Assembly (NCBI RefSeq): GCF_001558695.1
Contig: NZ_LNTU01000039.1
Location: 186,001-250,000 of the forward strand
From: Paramesorhizobium deserti
GTDB taxonomy: Bacteria; Pseudomonadota; Alphaproteobacteria; Rhizobiales; Rhizobiaceae
Direction of reading: 5' to 3'
Length of the DNA: 64,000 nucleotides
The notes below the pieces were generated by a model. That model searched no databases and was not told the DNA's origin. It saw only the letters and a program-made list of their open reading frames with translations. Below are positions 44,234-53,672 of this stretch, piece after piece (position 1 is the stretch's first letter; each line of letters opens with the position of its first letter). The translations under genes were made by a program, and so were the position numbers.

Positions 44234-44577
44234 GAATACCTTACGCAATTAAGAGACTCGCGAGACTCGACGGCGTCGGCCCCCTTTCAGCAAGTGCTAA
44301 GGGTAAATTATCAATAAAGATTGAATCGGTTTTTAACCATGGCGCCGAAAGCGGGCCTTGGGGGCAAGCTCCCGAGCAAATGTCGGGATCGAAGGACCGT
44401 TACAGACGCGGACCGCGAGTCTCATCCGCAGTCCTCTATCATATACCCGTAAAATAGAGATTTAACTGCATCTTCAACGCACAGTTGCCGTCTTCCGTTG
44501 ATCGTGAAACTGTTCACGCAGAACGGATGGCACAGGCAGATGGGCGCCGATCCGAACTGGCCCCAAAAGGAGGAAGC
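44234..44577. promoter_or_regulatory. Divergent gap with inverted repeat CGTGAA-N4-TTCACG
   Basis: The 344-base gap between the lysozyme gene and the first small paralogue has no gene. A perfect 6-bp inverted repeat with a 4-base centre (44503-44518) sits 60 bases before the ATG at 44578 and may be an operator. TAAATTATCAATAAAG near 44305 is a locally AT-rich stretch that could hold a promoter for the lysozyme gene. Confidence 0.4.
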
Positions 44578-44973
44578 ATGGCAACCAATACCAAATACGA
44601 CAACACCGTTCTCATGGTGAACAAATCCAAGGCCGTGATCGGGATCGATAAGGATCCCAATTTCGACGATATGCGGCTGGTCTTCGATGGTGTGGTGTGG
44701 CCGGACCCGTCAACCGGCCCATACATGCTGGAGCCAGGAAAGCAGGTTCACGTCGGCGCCGGCTATCCACCGGACTATCTCGCCTATGCGACGGATATGG
44801 GTGTGGGCATCAACGACGCCCGCTTCCTGGAAATCGCCGTGGGGCCGAGTGATGTCACGGATTCGAAGGTCTGGACGGTCGTCAGCGACAGCGGGGACGA
44901 TGGAAGCGGTCTCACCTATGATGTGGAGGATCAGACAGCCCTCTCGATGACGATGATCTGGCACGGCGAGTGA
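44578..44973 (+). CDS. Unknown 131-residue protein, small paralogue 1
   Basis: Starts at the ATG at 44578, which has a near-perfect AAGGAGG 4-5 bases upstream; the upstream in-frame extension to 44485 is rejected. The protein (MATNTKYDNTVLMVNKSKAV...) has no signal peptide and ends in ALSMTMIWHGE. It shares a clear pattern with the next gene: NT-[VI]-LM-[VI]-NK, then ID-[KR]-DPNFDDM-x-L-[VI]-FD, then PYML-x-PGKQVHVG, then E-x-AVGPS. I do not recognise the family. The strong ribosome binding site suggests high expression. Confidence 0.7.
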   Translation: MATNTKYDNTVLMVNKSKAVIGIDKDPNFDDMRLVFDGVVWPDPSTGPYMLEPGKQVHVGAGYPPDYLAYATDMGVGINDARFLEIAVGPSDVTDSKVWTVVSDSGDDGSGLTYDVEDQTALSMTMIWHGE

Positions 44974-45015
44974 TGAAGTGTTGCGTGTGACGAGCTAATT
45001 TACAGGAGAGAAGCC

Positions 45016-45393
45016 ATGGCAAACAGCAAAGCCGATTTCAACAACACCATACTGATGATCAACAAGGCCAGGAGCGCCATCAAGATCGACCGGGATCCGA
45101 ACTTCGACGACATGGAGCTCATCTTCGATGATGTGACCTCGGGGAGCCCATATATGCTCCAGCCCGGAAAACAGGTCCATGTCGGCTCTACCTATGGGAA
45201 CGATATCGGGGTGGTCATCACCTATGACAACAGCGACCGCTACATGGAGATGGCCGTCGGCCCGAGTGAAGCCACCCAGGCCCAGGTCTGGAACCTAATG
45301 GCTGATGGCGGATCAGACGGAAACGGTCCCCTCGCCTATTGCCTGACGGATTTAACCTATTATTCGATGACAATGACCTGGAGCGATAAATAG
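45016..45393 (+). CDS. Unknown 125-residue protein, small paralogue 2
   Basis: Starts at the ATG at 45016 with AGGAG 6-7 bases upstream. It is a tandem paralogue of the previous gene, 42 bases downstream, with the same DPNFDDM and PGKQVHVG segments and a similar end (YSMTMTWSDK). No cysteine-rich motif, signal peptide or membrane helix is seen. It is followed by a strong hairpin, so the two genes form a closed transcription unit. Function unknown. Confidence 0.7.
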   Translation: MANSKADFNNTILMINKARSAIKIDRDPNFDDMELIFDDVTSGSPYMLQPGKQVHVGSTYGNDIGVVITYDNSDRYMEMAVGPSEATQAQVWNLMADGGSDGNGPLAYCLTDLTYYSMTMTWSDK

Positions 45394-45428
45394 TTATCCA
45401 GAGCAGTTCTCGTTAACGTTCGGCTTCT

Positions 45429-45462
45429 CACCCCCCTCTGGCCTGCCGGCCAGAGGGGGGTG
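45429..45462. terminator. Strong 15-bp hairpin between convergent genes
   Basis: CACCCCCCTCTGGCC-TGCC-GGCCAGAGGGGGGTG is a perfect 15-bp stem with a 4-base loop. It lies 36 bases after the second small paralogue and 27 bases before the end of the convergent kinase gene. A short T-run (GTTTTC) follows 7 bases later on the plus strand. It could serve both strands as terminator. Confidence 0.75.
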
Positions 45463-45488
45463 CCTGGCGTTTTCACCAAACAAAAGCG

Positions 45489-46817
45489 CTAAATATCTCC
45501 GTCCCTTACCGCCACGAAGAAATCATCCTTCCCCACCTGCCCGCCTTTCAGCACGATTTCGAATTGCCGGTTGCCATCGGCAAAATGAGCGAGACAGACA
45601 GGAGAACCGGGCGATTGCGGGATGGGGTGGCGCAAGGTGAGTGCCGCCACGCCAAGCGCATCAAGCGCATGGCTCGACGTATCGCCGCCCGCGACGATGA
45701 CGCGGTTCAATCCCTGTTCGCTGGCCAACCTCTCAAGCATGGCCCCAAGCCTTTGCCCGACTCGGTCGTTGTCGAGAATGGGCTTGCCGGCATTCTCTGA
45801 TGCATGGACAGGACCGAGCGCCGTGTAAAGCACCGGGCTGGCGCCACCCTGCAGCACCTCCGACGCCCTTGCCAAAGCCACCGCCTCCGCCTGGTCACCC
45901 CCCTGCCCAGAGGCAAGCGCGACGTAATCCACCTCGATCGGCGCGAAACCGTTTACTACAGCATGGCGGATCTGCCGCTCCGTGGTCGGCGAGCAACTGC
46001 CCGAGACGACGGCGATGCGGGCCGCCGGATCGAGCGGCTCATAGGGTTTCGCAGACCCGACGATGCCCGCCTCGCGCCATGCCTCGATCAGCGCATATTC
46101 GACACCCGACGACCCCACGACGAACGGCCCGAGACGGTGGCGTTCGTTCCACAGCATCTGCCCCACGCGCTTCTGGCTCGAACTATCTGCCACGTCGATG
46201 AGAACCGCGCGGGCCGATGTACCGAAGACCGCATCAAGCTTTTCACTTGCCGCGCCATTATGGATAGAGGGCAGATCAACGAGGCCGATTGGAAGGCTGG
46301 TTTGATAAGACAAATGAAGACGCAGATCCGCCTCCCCCATCGGCGTCGCCGGGTGGCGGCTCATCACCGGGTGGCGGTCGATGCGGAAGACCTCCTCGCC
46401 GAAGCGGGCGAACAATTGACCGAAGAAGGTGTAGCGGCCGAGCTGATGCGCGCCGACGACAATGGGCGCGACGTTCTGGCCGAAGCTTTCCAGGCCGACC
46501 TCCAAGGCCCTCCCGATGGAACCCTGATGCGGCGCGCTGTCGAAGGTGGAGCACACCTTATAATGGCAGATCGGCGCACCAAGGCCGGCGAGCCAGCGGA
46601 ATATCGCGGGGAGCCCGGCATCCATCCAGGCTGGCGGCTTGCTGCGACTGTAACCGGCAAACCCGATGGCCCGGGCATGGGAAAACCGTTTCAGCCAAGC
46701 CTCATCCGGCTGCTCAGTGAACAGCACCGTTTCGACGCCGTTGCTGCTCAGCGCCTCCATGACATCGGTCGAGCCGGTGAAATCGTCGCCGTAATAGCTC
46801 AGGAGCGGTGCAGTCAT
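45489..46817 (-). CDS. oiaK: Four-carbon acid sugar kinase family, probable 3-oxo-isoapionate kinase
   Basis: A 442-residue DUF1537-type kinase. The N-terminal domain has the substrate motif YYGDDFTGSTDVMEAL and the C-terminal nucleotide domain has VSGSCSPTTERQI and VIVAGGDTSSHALDALG. Length fits the family. The divergent ApnO-like gene across 210 bases, and ApsD- and ApnL-like genes further on, point to the OiaK branch of D-apiose breakdown, where 3-oxo-isoapionate is phosphorylated with ATP. Other family members act on threonate or tetronates, so the symbol rests on context. Confidence 0.72.
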   Translation of the reverse strand: MTAPLLSYYGDDFTGSTDVMEALSSNGVETVLFTEQPDEAWLKRFSHARAIGFAGYSRSKPPAWMDAGLPAIFRWLAGLGAPICHYKVCSTFDSAPHQGSIGRALEVGLESFGQNVAPIVVGAHQLGRYTFFGQLFARFGEEVFRIDRHPVMSRHPATPMGEADLRLHLSYQTSLPIGLVDLPSIHNGAASEKLDAVFGTSARAVLIDVADSSSQKRVGQMLWNERHRLGPFVVGSSGVEYALIEAWREAGIVGSAKPYEPLDPAARIAVVSGSCSPTTERQIRHAVVNGFAPIEVDYVALASGQGGDQAEAVALARASEVLQGGASPVLYTALGPVHASENAGKPILDNDRVGQRLGAMLERLASEQGLNRVIVAGGDTSSHALDALGVAALTLRHPIPQSPGSPVCLAHFADGNRQFEIVLKGGQVGKDDFFVAVRDGDI

Positions 46818-46954
46818 GCCAGCCTCGAGCGGAAGGCACCCGGTACCCCAACAGAGATCGGATGGCTTTTTGCATAGAGCCTGCTCATGGCGTCAGTTCC
46901 TCCCGGGCGACTGTTTTCATTTCGCCGATATCTATCAGGTCAAATATCATCAGA

Positions 46955-47000
46955 TCAACTCATTATACCAGTTGACATCATGATAATTGCTGGACATATT
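46955..47000 (+). promoter_or_regulatory. Promoter and overlapping dyad for the ApnO-importer operon
   Basis: TTGACA at 46972-46977 and CATATT at 46995-47000 are 17 bases apart and sit 28 bases before the ApnO ATG, a plausible sigma-70 promoter. TCAACT-N9-AGTTGA at 46955-46975 is a perfect 6-bp dyad that overlaps the -35 box, a good position for repression. The GntR protein encoded at the far end of the cluster is the natural candidate, although its own upstream site looks different. Confidence 0.5.
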
Positions 47001-47027
47001 CGCCGCAACAAAGACGGGAGGAATTCC

Positions 47028-47852
47028 ATGAAAATCGCATTGCTTGGCGCCGGTGGAAAAATGGGTGTGCGCCTTGCGACCAATCTGAAAGGCTCGCGCT
47101 TCGACGTCGCGCATGTCGAGATCAGCGAAGCCGGCCGGAAGAGGCTGAAGGACGCGCTCGGCGTCGATTGCGTTGCAACCGACGAGGCGCTGGCCGGCGC
47201 AAAGGCAGTCGTTCTCGCCGTGCCCGACACCGCCATTGGCGCGGTTTCCCGCGCGATCATCGACAAGCTCGAGCCCGGGACGATGGTCATTGCGCTCGAT
47301 GCAGCCGCTCCTTTCGCCGGCCATCTGCCGGAGCGAGACGACATCACCTATTTCGTCACGCATCCCTGCCATCCGCCCATCTTCAACGACGAGACGGAGG
47401 TGAAAGCGCGGCGCGATCATTTCGGCGGCGTGGCGGCGGCACAGTCGATCGTCAGCGCCTTGATGCAGGGGCCGGAGGAAGATTTTGCGCTGGGCGAGGA
47501 AGTCGCCAAGACGATCTACAAGCCGATCTTGCGCTCGCACCGGGTCACCGTCGAACAGATGGCGATGCTGGAGCCGGGCCTTTCCGAGACCGTCTGCGCC
47601 ACCCTTCTCGTGGTGATGCGTGAGGCGATGGAGGAGGTCATCCGCCGCGGCGTCGACCGGGTCGCCGCGCGGGATTTCCTGCTCGGCCACATGAACATCC
47701 TTGCCGCCGTCGTCATGGGAGAGATCGACGGCGTTTTCTCCGATGCCTGCAACAAGGCGATCGAAAACGGCAAGCCGCGCCTGATGCGCCCCGACTGGCT
47801 TGATGTGTTCGAGCCGGCGGAAATCGCGGAAAGCATCCGCCGCATCACCTGA
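47028..47852 (+). CDS. apnO: Probable D-apionate oxidoisomerase
   Basis: A 274-residue NAD(P)-binding protein with a phosphogluconate-dehydrogenase-like C-terminal domain. The N-terminal motif is MKIALLGAGGKMGVRLATNL. The central FVTHPCHPPIFNDET is characteristic of the ApnO-type family. GGGAGG lies 6 bases before the ATG; in-frame codons back to 46887 cross the promoter and are rejected. ApnO oxidises and rearranges D-apionate to 3-oxo-isoapionate, the substrate of the kinase encoded divergently. It heads the operon that continues with the sugar importer. Function is assigned by family plus context. Confidence 0.72.
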   Translation: MKIALLGAGGKMGVRLATNLKGSRFDVAHVEISEAGRKRLKDALGVDCVATDEALAGAKAVVLAVPDTAIGAVSRAIIDKLEPGTMVIALDAAAPFAGHLPERDDITYFVTHPCHPPIFNDETEVKARRDHFGGVAAAQSIVSALMQGPEEDFALGEEVAKTIYKPILRSHRVTVEQMAMLEPGLSETVCATLLVVMREAMEEVIRRGVDRVAARDFLLGHMNILAAVVMGEIDGVFSDACNKAIENGKPRLMRPDWLDVFEPAEIAESIRRIT

Positions 47853-47883
47853 CAAGGTCATGCCGAACCGGATGCAAACGTGA

Positions 47884-48885
<1,002 letters not shown>

Positions 48886-48910
48886 TCCGAACTATCGGGT
48901 CTGTGTGTGA

Positions 48911-49026
48911 ATGCCCCTCATCCGCCTGCCGGCACGTTTTCCCCGCACGCGGGGAGAAGGAAGAGGTGGCAACGTTCATGCCCCCCCTCTCCCCGTCCTT
49001 CACGGGGAGAGGGAGAGGGTGAGGGG
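48911..49026. repeat. Rhizobial intergenic mosaic-type palindromic repeat
   Basis: The gap between the binding-protein and lipoprotein genes is filled by two nested palindromes. One contains CCCCGCACGCGGGG; the other, at 48985-49013, is CCCTCTCCCCGT-CCTTC-ACGGGGAGAGGG, a perfect 12-bp stem. The outer edges CCCTCATCC and GGGTGAGGGG also pair. This is the RIME-like type known from Rhizobium relatives. It may act as an attenuator after the binding-protein gene. Confidence 0.6.
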
Positions 49027-49046
49027 CGAAGTCGGGGAACTTGCGA

Positions 49047-49724
49047 ATGAACGCATCCATGAAAATACTCGTCGCTGTCTCGATGACCGCCATCCTGCTG
49101 GCGACGGGCGGCTGCAAGATCAAGAAGAACGAGCCGCCGGCCAAGAAGGCGGACAACGGCGTCGAGATCTTCTTCGACAATGCCGGCTTCAACGCCGATG
49201 AATTCATCGCCGGCATCTATCAGGAAAAGATCGCACCCTATTTCCGCGACAATGCGCATGATTTCAACGAGGTCCGGACGGCGATCGCGACGGACCCGCA
49301 GGCCGCAGGCAGGAAGTACGGCCACAGCGAGAATCCGGTTCAGACGCCGTGGAGCTTCCCCGTTCGCATCGAAGGCACGATCATTGACGCCAACACCAAG
49401 TCGCGCGCCGCGTTCGTCTCGGTCGACACCGATGGCGATAGCAAAGCCGATGCGAAGGTCCAGGTTGGTCCGGTCTTCAAGGGCACCAGCTTGCGCGATG
49501 TTCTGCCCTTCATCCCGTTCAGCGCCTTCAAGAACCAGATCGAATACGCCAATGTCGGCCGGTCGCTGAACAAATATGTCTACGACAACAATCTCTCGAA
49601 GCTGCCGCGCGACGATCTCGTCGGCAAGCAGATCTTGGCAGCCGGCGCCTTCACCCTGCCGCCCAAGGGACAGGAAATCGTCGTTACCCCCGTTGAGGTC
49701 ACATTGAGCGGAGGCGCACAATGA
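49047..49724 (+). CDS. DUF2291-family periplasmic lipoprotein
   Basis: About 225 residues with a lipoprotein-type signal (Cys23 in LLATGGCKIKK). The body includes FDNAGFNADEFIAGIYQEKI, then PVRIEGTIIDANTKSRAAFV and VGPVFKGTSLRDVLPFIPFS, as in DUF2291 proteins. GGGGAA lies 8 bases before the ATG at 49047. DUF2291 genes are regularly found inside CUT2 sugar ABC operons next to RbsA/RbsC-type genes, as here, where the stop overlaps the ATPase ATG. The role is not known; an accessory to the importer is likely. Confidence 0.75.
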   Translation: MNASMKILVAVSMTAILLATGGCKIKKNEPPAKKADNGVEIFFDNAGFNADEFIAGIYQEKIAPYFRDNAHDFNEVRTAIATDPQAAGRKYGHSENPVQTPWSFPVRIEGTIIDANTKSRAAFVSVDTDGDSKADAKVQVGPVFKGTSLRDVLPFIPFSAFKNQIEYANVGRSLNKYVYDNNLSKLPRDDLVGKQILAAGAFTLPPKGQEIVVTPVEVTLSGGAQ

Positions 49725-51265
49725 GCGAGCCCGCGCATGATACCGTCCTCAGCGTCCGCAAGGTGACCAAGGTCTATCCCGGCACGATCGCGCTGAAAGC
49801 GGTCGATTTCGACGTGCGCAAGGGCGCCGTCAACGTGCTGGTTGGTGAAAACGGAGCGGGGAAATCGACGCTGATGAAAATCATCGCCGGCGTCGAAAGC
49901 CCAAGCGAAGGCGAAATCCTGCTCGATGGCGAGCCTGTTCGTCTTGCCAGCACGAAAGACGCGATCCGCCACGGCATCGGCATTGTCTTCCAGGAGCTGA
50001 ACCTCTTTCCCAACATGACGGTGGCGGAGAACATCTTCATCACCCGCGAGCGCTGCCGGCTCGGCTTCGATATCGACACGGCCACGATGCGCGAGGAAAC
50101 GCGAAAGCTGATGCGGCGGCTGGAACACGACATTCCGCCCGACGCTCTCGTCGGGAATCTGCGTATCGGACAGCAGCAGATCGTCGAGATCGCCAAGACG
50201 CTGTCGCAGGACGCGCGTATCCTGATCATGGACGAGCCCACTTCGGCGCTCAGCGCGGCGGAAGTGGAAATCCTGTTCCGCGTCATCAACGAGCTTAAAG
50301 CCCAGGGCGTCGCCATCGTCTATATCTCGCACCGGCTGGAGGAACTGGTACGGATCGGCGATTACATTACCGTGCTGCGCGACGGCAACATCACCGGTTC
50401 TCGCTCGATGAAGGATGTCGACGTTCCGTGGATCGTCCGCAGCATGATCGGCGCGGCCTCGAAAGATTATGCCAAGGCCGGCGACCATGTGACCGGCGGT
50501 GAGATCTTCCGCGCCGAGGATATCACGCTCGCCCGCCAGGGCGGCGGCTACACGGTCGATCATGTTTCCCTGGCGCTGAACGCGGGGGAGATCGTCGGCA
50601 TTTACGGGCTGATGGGCGCGGGGCGCACCGAACTCTTTGACTGCATCATGGGCCGCTATCGGGGTGCCGGCGGCAAGGTGTTCATCGCCGGCAATGAACT
50701 GGCCAAGGCCGACGTGGCGGCGAGGATCGCCGGCGGGCTGGCGCTGATCCCCGAGGACCGTAAGGCCGAGGGGCTGGTGCAGATCATGTCGATCAGCGAC
50801 AACATGACCCTCGCAAGCCTTCGGAATTATGTGCGCGGCATCCATATCGACCGCGCCAAGGAGCGCTCGGCGGTCCAGCGCTTCGTCCGCGACCTCGCCA
50901 TCAAGATCGCCAGCCCGGATCACGAGGTGGCGTCACTTTCGGGCGGCAACCAGCAGAAGGTGGTGATCGGCAAGGCGCTGATGACCGGGCCGAAAGTGTT
51001 GCTGATGGACGAGCCAAGCCGCGGCATCGATGTCGGGGCCAAAGCGGAGGTCTTCCGTACCATGCGCAAGCTCGCGGCCGACGGGCTGGGCATCCTGTTC
51101 GTTACCTCAGACCTCGAGGAGGTGATGGCGCTGTCGGACCGTATCATCGTCATGTCCAAGGGCCGGGTTACCGGCGAATTCGACCGCGCTGAGGCCACCG
51201 AAGAGGCCGTCGTCGCCGCTTCCAGCATCGGCCATGAGGTACATTCCGAAGGGGTTCACGCTTAA
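49721..51265 (+). CDS. Sugar ABC transporter ATP-binding protein (RbsA family)
   Basis: Tandem ATPase of 514 residues. The first domain has Walker A LVGENGAGKSTLMKII, signature LRIGQQQIVEIAKTL and Walker B ILIMDEPTSALS. The second has [27 protein letters not shown] and VLLMDEPSRGID. The ATG overlaps the DUF2291 stop (ATGA). It would power import through the permease encoded 299 bases downstream; the gap holds a MITE-like repeat. The ligand is the same branched sugar suggested by the neighbouring enzymes. Confidence 0.88.
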   Translation: MSEPAHDTVLSVRKVTKVYPGTIALKAVDFDVRKGAVNVLVGENGAGKSTLMKIIAGVESPSEGEILLDGEPVRLASTKDAIRHGIGIVFQELNLFPNMTVAENIFITRERCRLGFDIDTATMREETRKLMRRLEHDIPPDALVGNLRIGQQQIVEIAKTLSQDARILIMDEPTSALSAAEVEILFRVINELKAQGVAIVYISHRLEELVRIGDYITVLRDGNITGSRSMKDVDVPWIVRSMIGAASKDYAKAGDHVTGGEIFRAEDITLARQGGGYTVDHVSLALNAGEIVGIYGLMGAGRTELFDCIMGRYRGAGGKVFIAGNELAKADVAARIAGGLALIPEDRKAEGLVQIMSISDNMTLASLRNYVRGIHIDRAKERSAVQRFVRDLAIKIASPDHEVASLSGGNQQKVVIGKALMTGPKVLLMDEPSRGIDVGAKAEVFRTMRKLAADGLGILFVTSDLEEVMALSDRIIVMSKGRVTGEFDRAEATEEAVVAASSIGHEVHSEGVHA

Positions 51266-51314
51266 ATGGAAACGGCGGGTTTTCATATTTCCATGAAGCG
51301 GCCACGGCACCGTC

Positions 51315-51465
51315 GAGGCATGGATCCCAGTGACAAGCACTGGGATGACGGCGGTTTGGTTGTTGGCCAACCATCTCCAACCTTCTCGCCTGCAGGGCGT
51401 TTTTCGGTAGGGCAAAGCTACCTCCACCCCGTCATCCCAGTGCTTGTCACTGGGATCCATGCCTC
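51315..51465. repeat. MITE-like element with perfect 37-bp terminal inverted repeats
   Basis: The left arm at 51315-51351 begins GAGGCATGGATCCCAGTGAC. The right arm at 51429-51465 is its exact inverse over all 37 bases. The 77-base centre is non-coding. The element lies inside the 299-base gap between the ATPase and permease genes of the sugar importer, so it must be transcribed with the operon, where it would fold into a long hairpin. No transposase or open frame is present. The rest of the gap holds nothing recognisable. Confidence 0.75.
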
Positions 51466-51564
51466 ACCCTTTCAGTCGCGACCAGGGTTCGGAATGACAT
51501 TCTCCAAGCGGCTTCATCAAAACAGGAATCGCTTGCCTCGCCCTATAACCACGGAGCTTCACCC

Positions 51565-52629
51565 ATGAGCGCCACGCTAGCCAGACCGGCCACCGCCCCG
51601 AATTCCGCGTCGGTTCTGATGATGCTCCTGCATCTGCGCACCTTCATCGCGCTCTTCGCCGTCATCATCTTCTTTTCCTTCGCCGCGCCGAATTTCCTCT
51701 CCACCGCCAATCTCGTCATCATGTCGAAGCATGTGGCGCTGAATGCGTTCCTCGCCATCGGCATGACCTTCGTCATCATCACCGGGGGGATCGACCTTTC
51801 CGTCGGCTCGATCGTCGGCCTCTCCGGTATGGTCGCGGGCGGGCTGATCCTCAACGGGCTTGACCTCGGCATCGGCTATACCGTCTACTTCAATGTGATT
51901 GAAATCATTGCAATCACATTGCTGCTCGGTGTTGCCATCGGTGCAATCAACGGCCTGCTCATCACCCGGCTCAATGTCGCGCCGTTCATCGCGACGCTCG
52001 GTGTTCTCTATGTCGCCCGCGGCCTGGCGCTGCTTTCGTCCGGCGGACGCACCTTCCCCAACCTGGTGGGCAATCCGGAACTCGGCACGACAGGCTTTCC
52101 GATCCTCGGCTCAGGCACATTGCTCGGCATGCCGATCTCGATCTGGCTCCTGATCGTGGTGGGCTTCTGCGCGGCTTATCTCGCCCAACGCACGCCGCTC
52201 GGCCGCCAGATATACGCCGTAGGGGGCAATGAGCGGGCGGCGGCTCTCTCGGGCGTCCGCGTCAACCGGGTCAAGATGTTCGTCTATATGTTCTCCGGCT
52301 TCTGCGCGGCGATCGTCGGGCTGATCATCTCTTCGGAACTGGTCGCCGCCCATCCGGCGACCGGCGAGACATTCGAATTGAACGCCATCGCCGCTGCCGT
52401 ACTCGGCGGTACGTCCATGTCCGGCGGACGCGGCAGGATCGGCGGGACGATCGTCGGCGCCTTCGTCATCGGCATTCTCTCCGACGGTCTCGTGATGATG
52501 GGCGTCAGTTCCTTCTGGCAGATCGTCATCAAGGGGCTTGTCATCATCGCCGCCGTCGTGGTCGACCAGTTCCAGCGCCGCATGCAGCAGCGCATCGCTC
52601 TGCAACAGCAGGCGGCCATGGGAGGATGA
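51565..52629 (+). CDS. Sugar ABC transporter permease (RbsC family)
   Basis: A 354-residue membrane protein with nine or ten helices. The family motif is FVIITGGIDLSVGSIVGLSG, and the ATPase-docking loop AAAVLGGTSMSGGRGRIGGTIVG is intact. The single permease gene implies a homodimer. Its stop lies within the ribosome-binding region of the dehydrogenase gene, so import and the first catabolic step are coupled in expression. Confidence 0.88.
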   Translation: MSATLARPATAPNSASVLMMLLHLRTFIALFAVIIFFSFAAPNFLSTANLVIMSKHVALNAFLAIGMTFVIITGGIDLSVGSIVGLSGMVAGGLILNGLDLGIGYTVYFNVIEIIAITLLLGVAIGAINGLLITRLNVAPFIATLGVLYVARGLALLSSGGRTFPNLVGNPELGTTGFPILGSGTLLGMPISIWLLIVVGFCAAYLAQRTPLGRQIYAVGGNERAAALSGVRVNRVKMFVYMFSGFCAAIVGLIISSELVAAHPATGETFELNAIAAAVLGGTSMSGGRGRIGGTIVGAFVIGILSDGLVMMGVSSFWQIVIKGLVIIAAVVVDQFQRRMQQRIALQQQAAMGG

Positions 52630-52631
52630 CG

Positions 52632-53672
52632 ATGGTAGGCAAGACATTGAAAGGCGGATTGATAGGTTGCGGCTTCTTCGCTCACAATCACCTTCATGCT
52701 TGGGCGGCGGTGGAAGGCGTCGAGATCGTCGCGCTCTGCGACCGGGACGAAAAGCGCCTTCGCGAGGCGGCCGAGAAGTTCGGCATCACCAGGCTCTATG
52801 CCGATGCGGCCGAGATGCTGGCGAAGGAGGAACTCGATTTCGTCGATATCGCCACCACCGTCGCCACCCATCGCCCGCTGGTCGAACTGGCGGCAAAGGC
52901 CAATGTGGCCGTCATCTGCCAGAAGCCCTTCGCGGAGACGCTCGCGGATGCGCGCGCCATGGTGGATGCGTGCAAGACGGCGGGCGTACCGCTCATGGTG
53001 CATGAGAACTTCCGCTGGCAGGCGCCGATCCGGGCCGTGCGGGAGGTCATCAATGCCGGTACGCTGGGCGATATCTTCTGGGGCCGGGTCTCGTTCCGCT
53101 CGGCTTACGACGTCTTCTCCGGCCAGCCCTATCTGGCGACCGAGGAGCGCTTCATCATCCAGGATCTCGGCATCCATATCCTCGACATCGCCCGTTTCCT
53201 GTTCGGCGATGTCGCGCATCTGAGCGCGACGACGAGACGCGTTAACCCTGCCATTCGCGGCGAGGATGTCGCCACCATTCTGATGAGCCATGAGAGCGGC
53301 GCGACCAGCATCTGCGATTGCAGCTATGCGACGCATCTGCCGGAGGAGCTTTTCCCGCAGACGCTTGTCGAGATCGACGGAGCGAAGGGAACACTGCGTC
53401 TCAACGCCAACTACCAGATGACCATTCATGCCGACGGCCGCACGGAAACGCGGGATGTCTCACCGAAGCTTTTGAGCTGGGCGAGCCGACCCTGGCACAA
53501 CATACAGGAAAGCGTGTTCAACATAGAGCAGCACTGGGCCGATTGCCTGACCGGCGGGCGCGAGCCGGAAACATCCGGCGCCGATAATTTCAAGACCATG
53601 GCGCTGGTTTTCGCGGCCTATGAATCAGCGGTCAACAGCCAGAAAGCAATCGATGTGAGGCGAATGGCATGA
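52632..53672 (+). CDS. apsD: Gfo/Idh/MocA-family dehydrogenase, probable D-apiose dehydrogenase
   Basis: A 346-residue oxidoreductase. The N-terminal Rossmann segment is GLIGCGFFAHNHLHAW, followed by the family motif CQKPFAETLADARAMVDACK with the EKP-type lysine (here QKP). NFRWQAPIRAVREVI and the helix DLGIHILDIARFLFG, whose aspartate and histidine lie at the active site, come next. GGGAGG is 6 bases before the ATG at 52632; an ATG at 52626 is too close to it. ApsD oxidises D-apiose to apionolactone with NAD+. Assignment rests on the neighbouring ApnL-, ApnO- and OiaK-like genes. Confidence 0.72.
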   Translation: MVGKTLKGGLIGCGFFAHNHLHAWAAVEGVEIVALCDRDEKRLREAAEKFGITRLYADAAEMLAKEELDFVDIATTVATHRPLVELAAKANVAVICQKPFAETLADARAMVDACKTAGVPLMVHENFRWQAPIRAVREVINAGTLGDIFWGRVSFRSAYDVFSGQPYLATEERFIIQDLGIHILDIARFLFGDVAHLSATTRRVNPAIRGEDVATILMSHESGATSICDCSYATHLPEELFPQTLVEIDGAKGTLRLNANYQMTIHADGRTETRDVSPKLLSWASRPWHNIQESVFNIEQHWADCLTGGREPETSGADNFKTMALVFAAYESAVNSQKAIDVRRMA

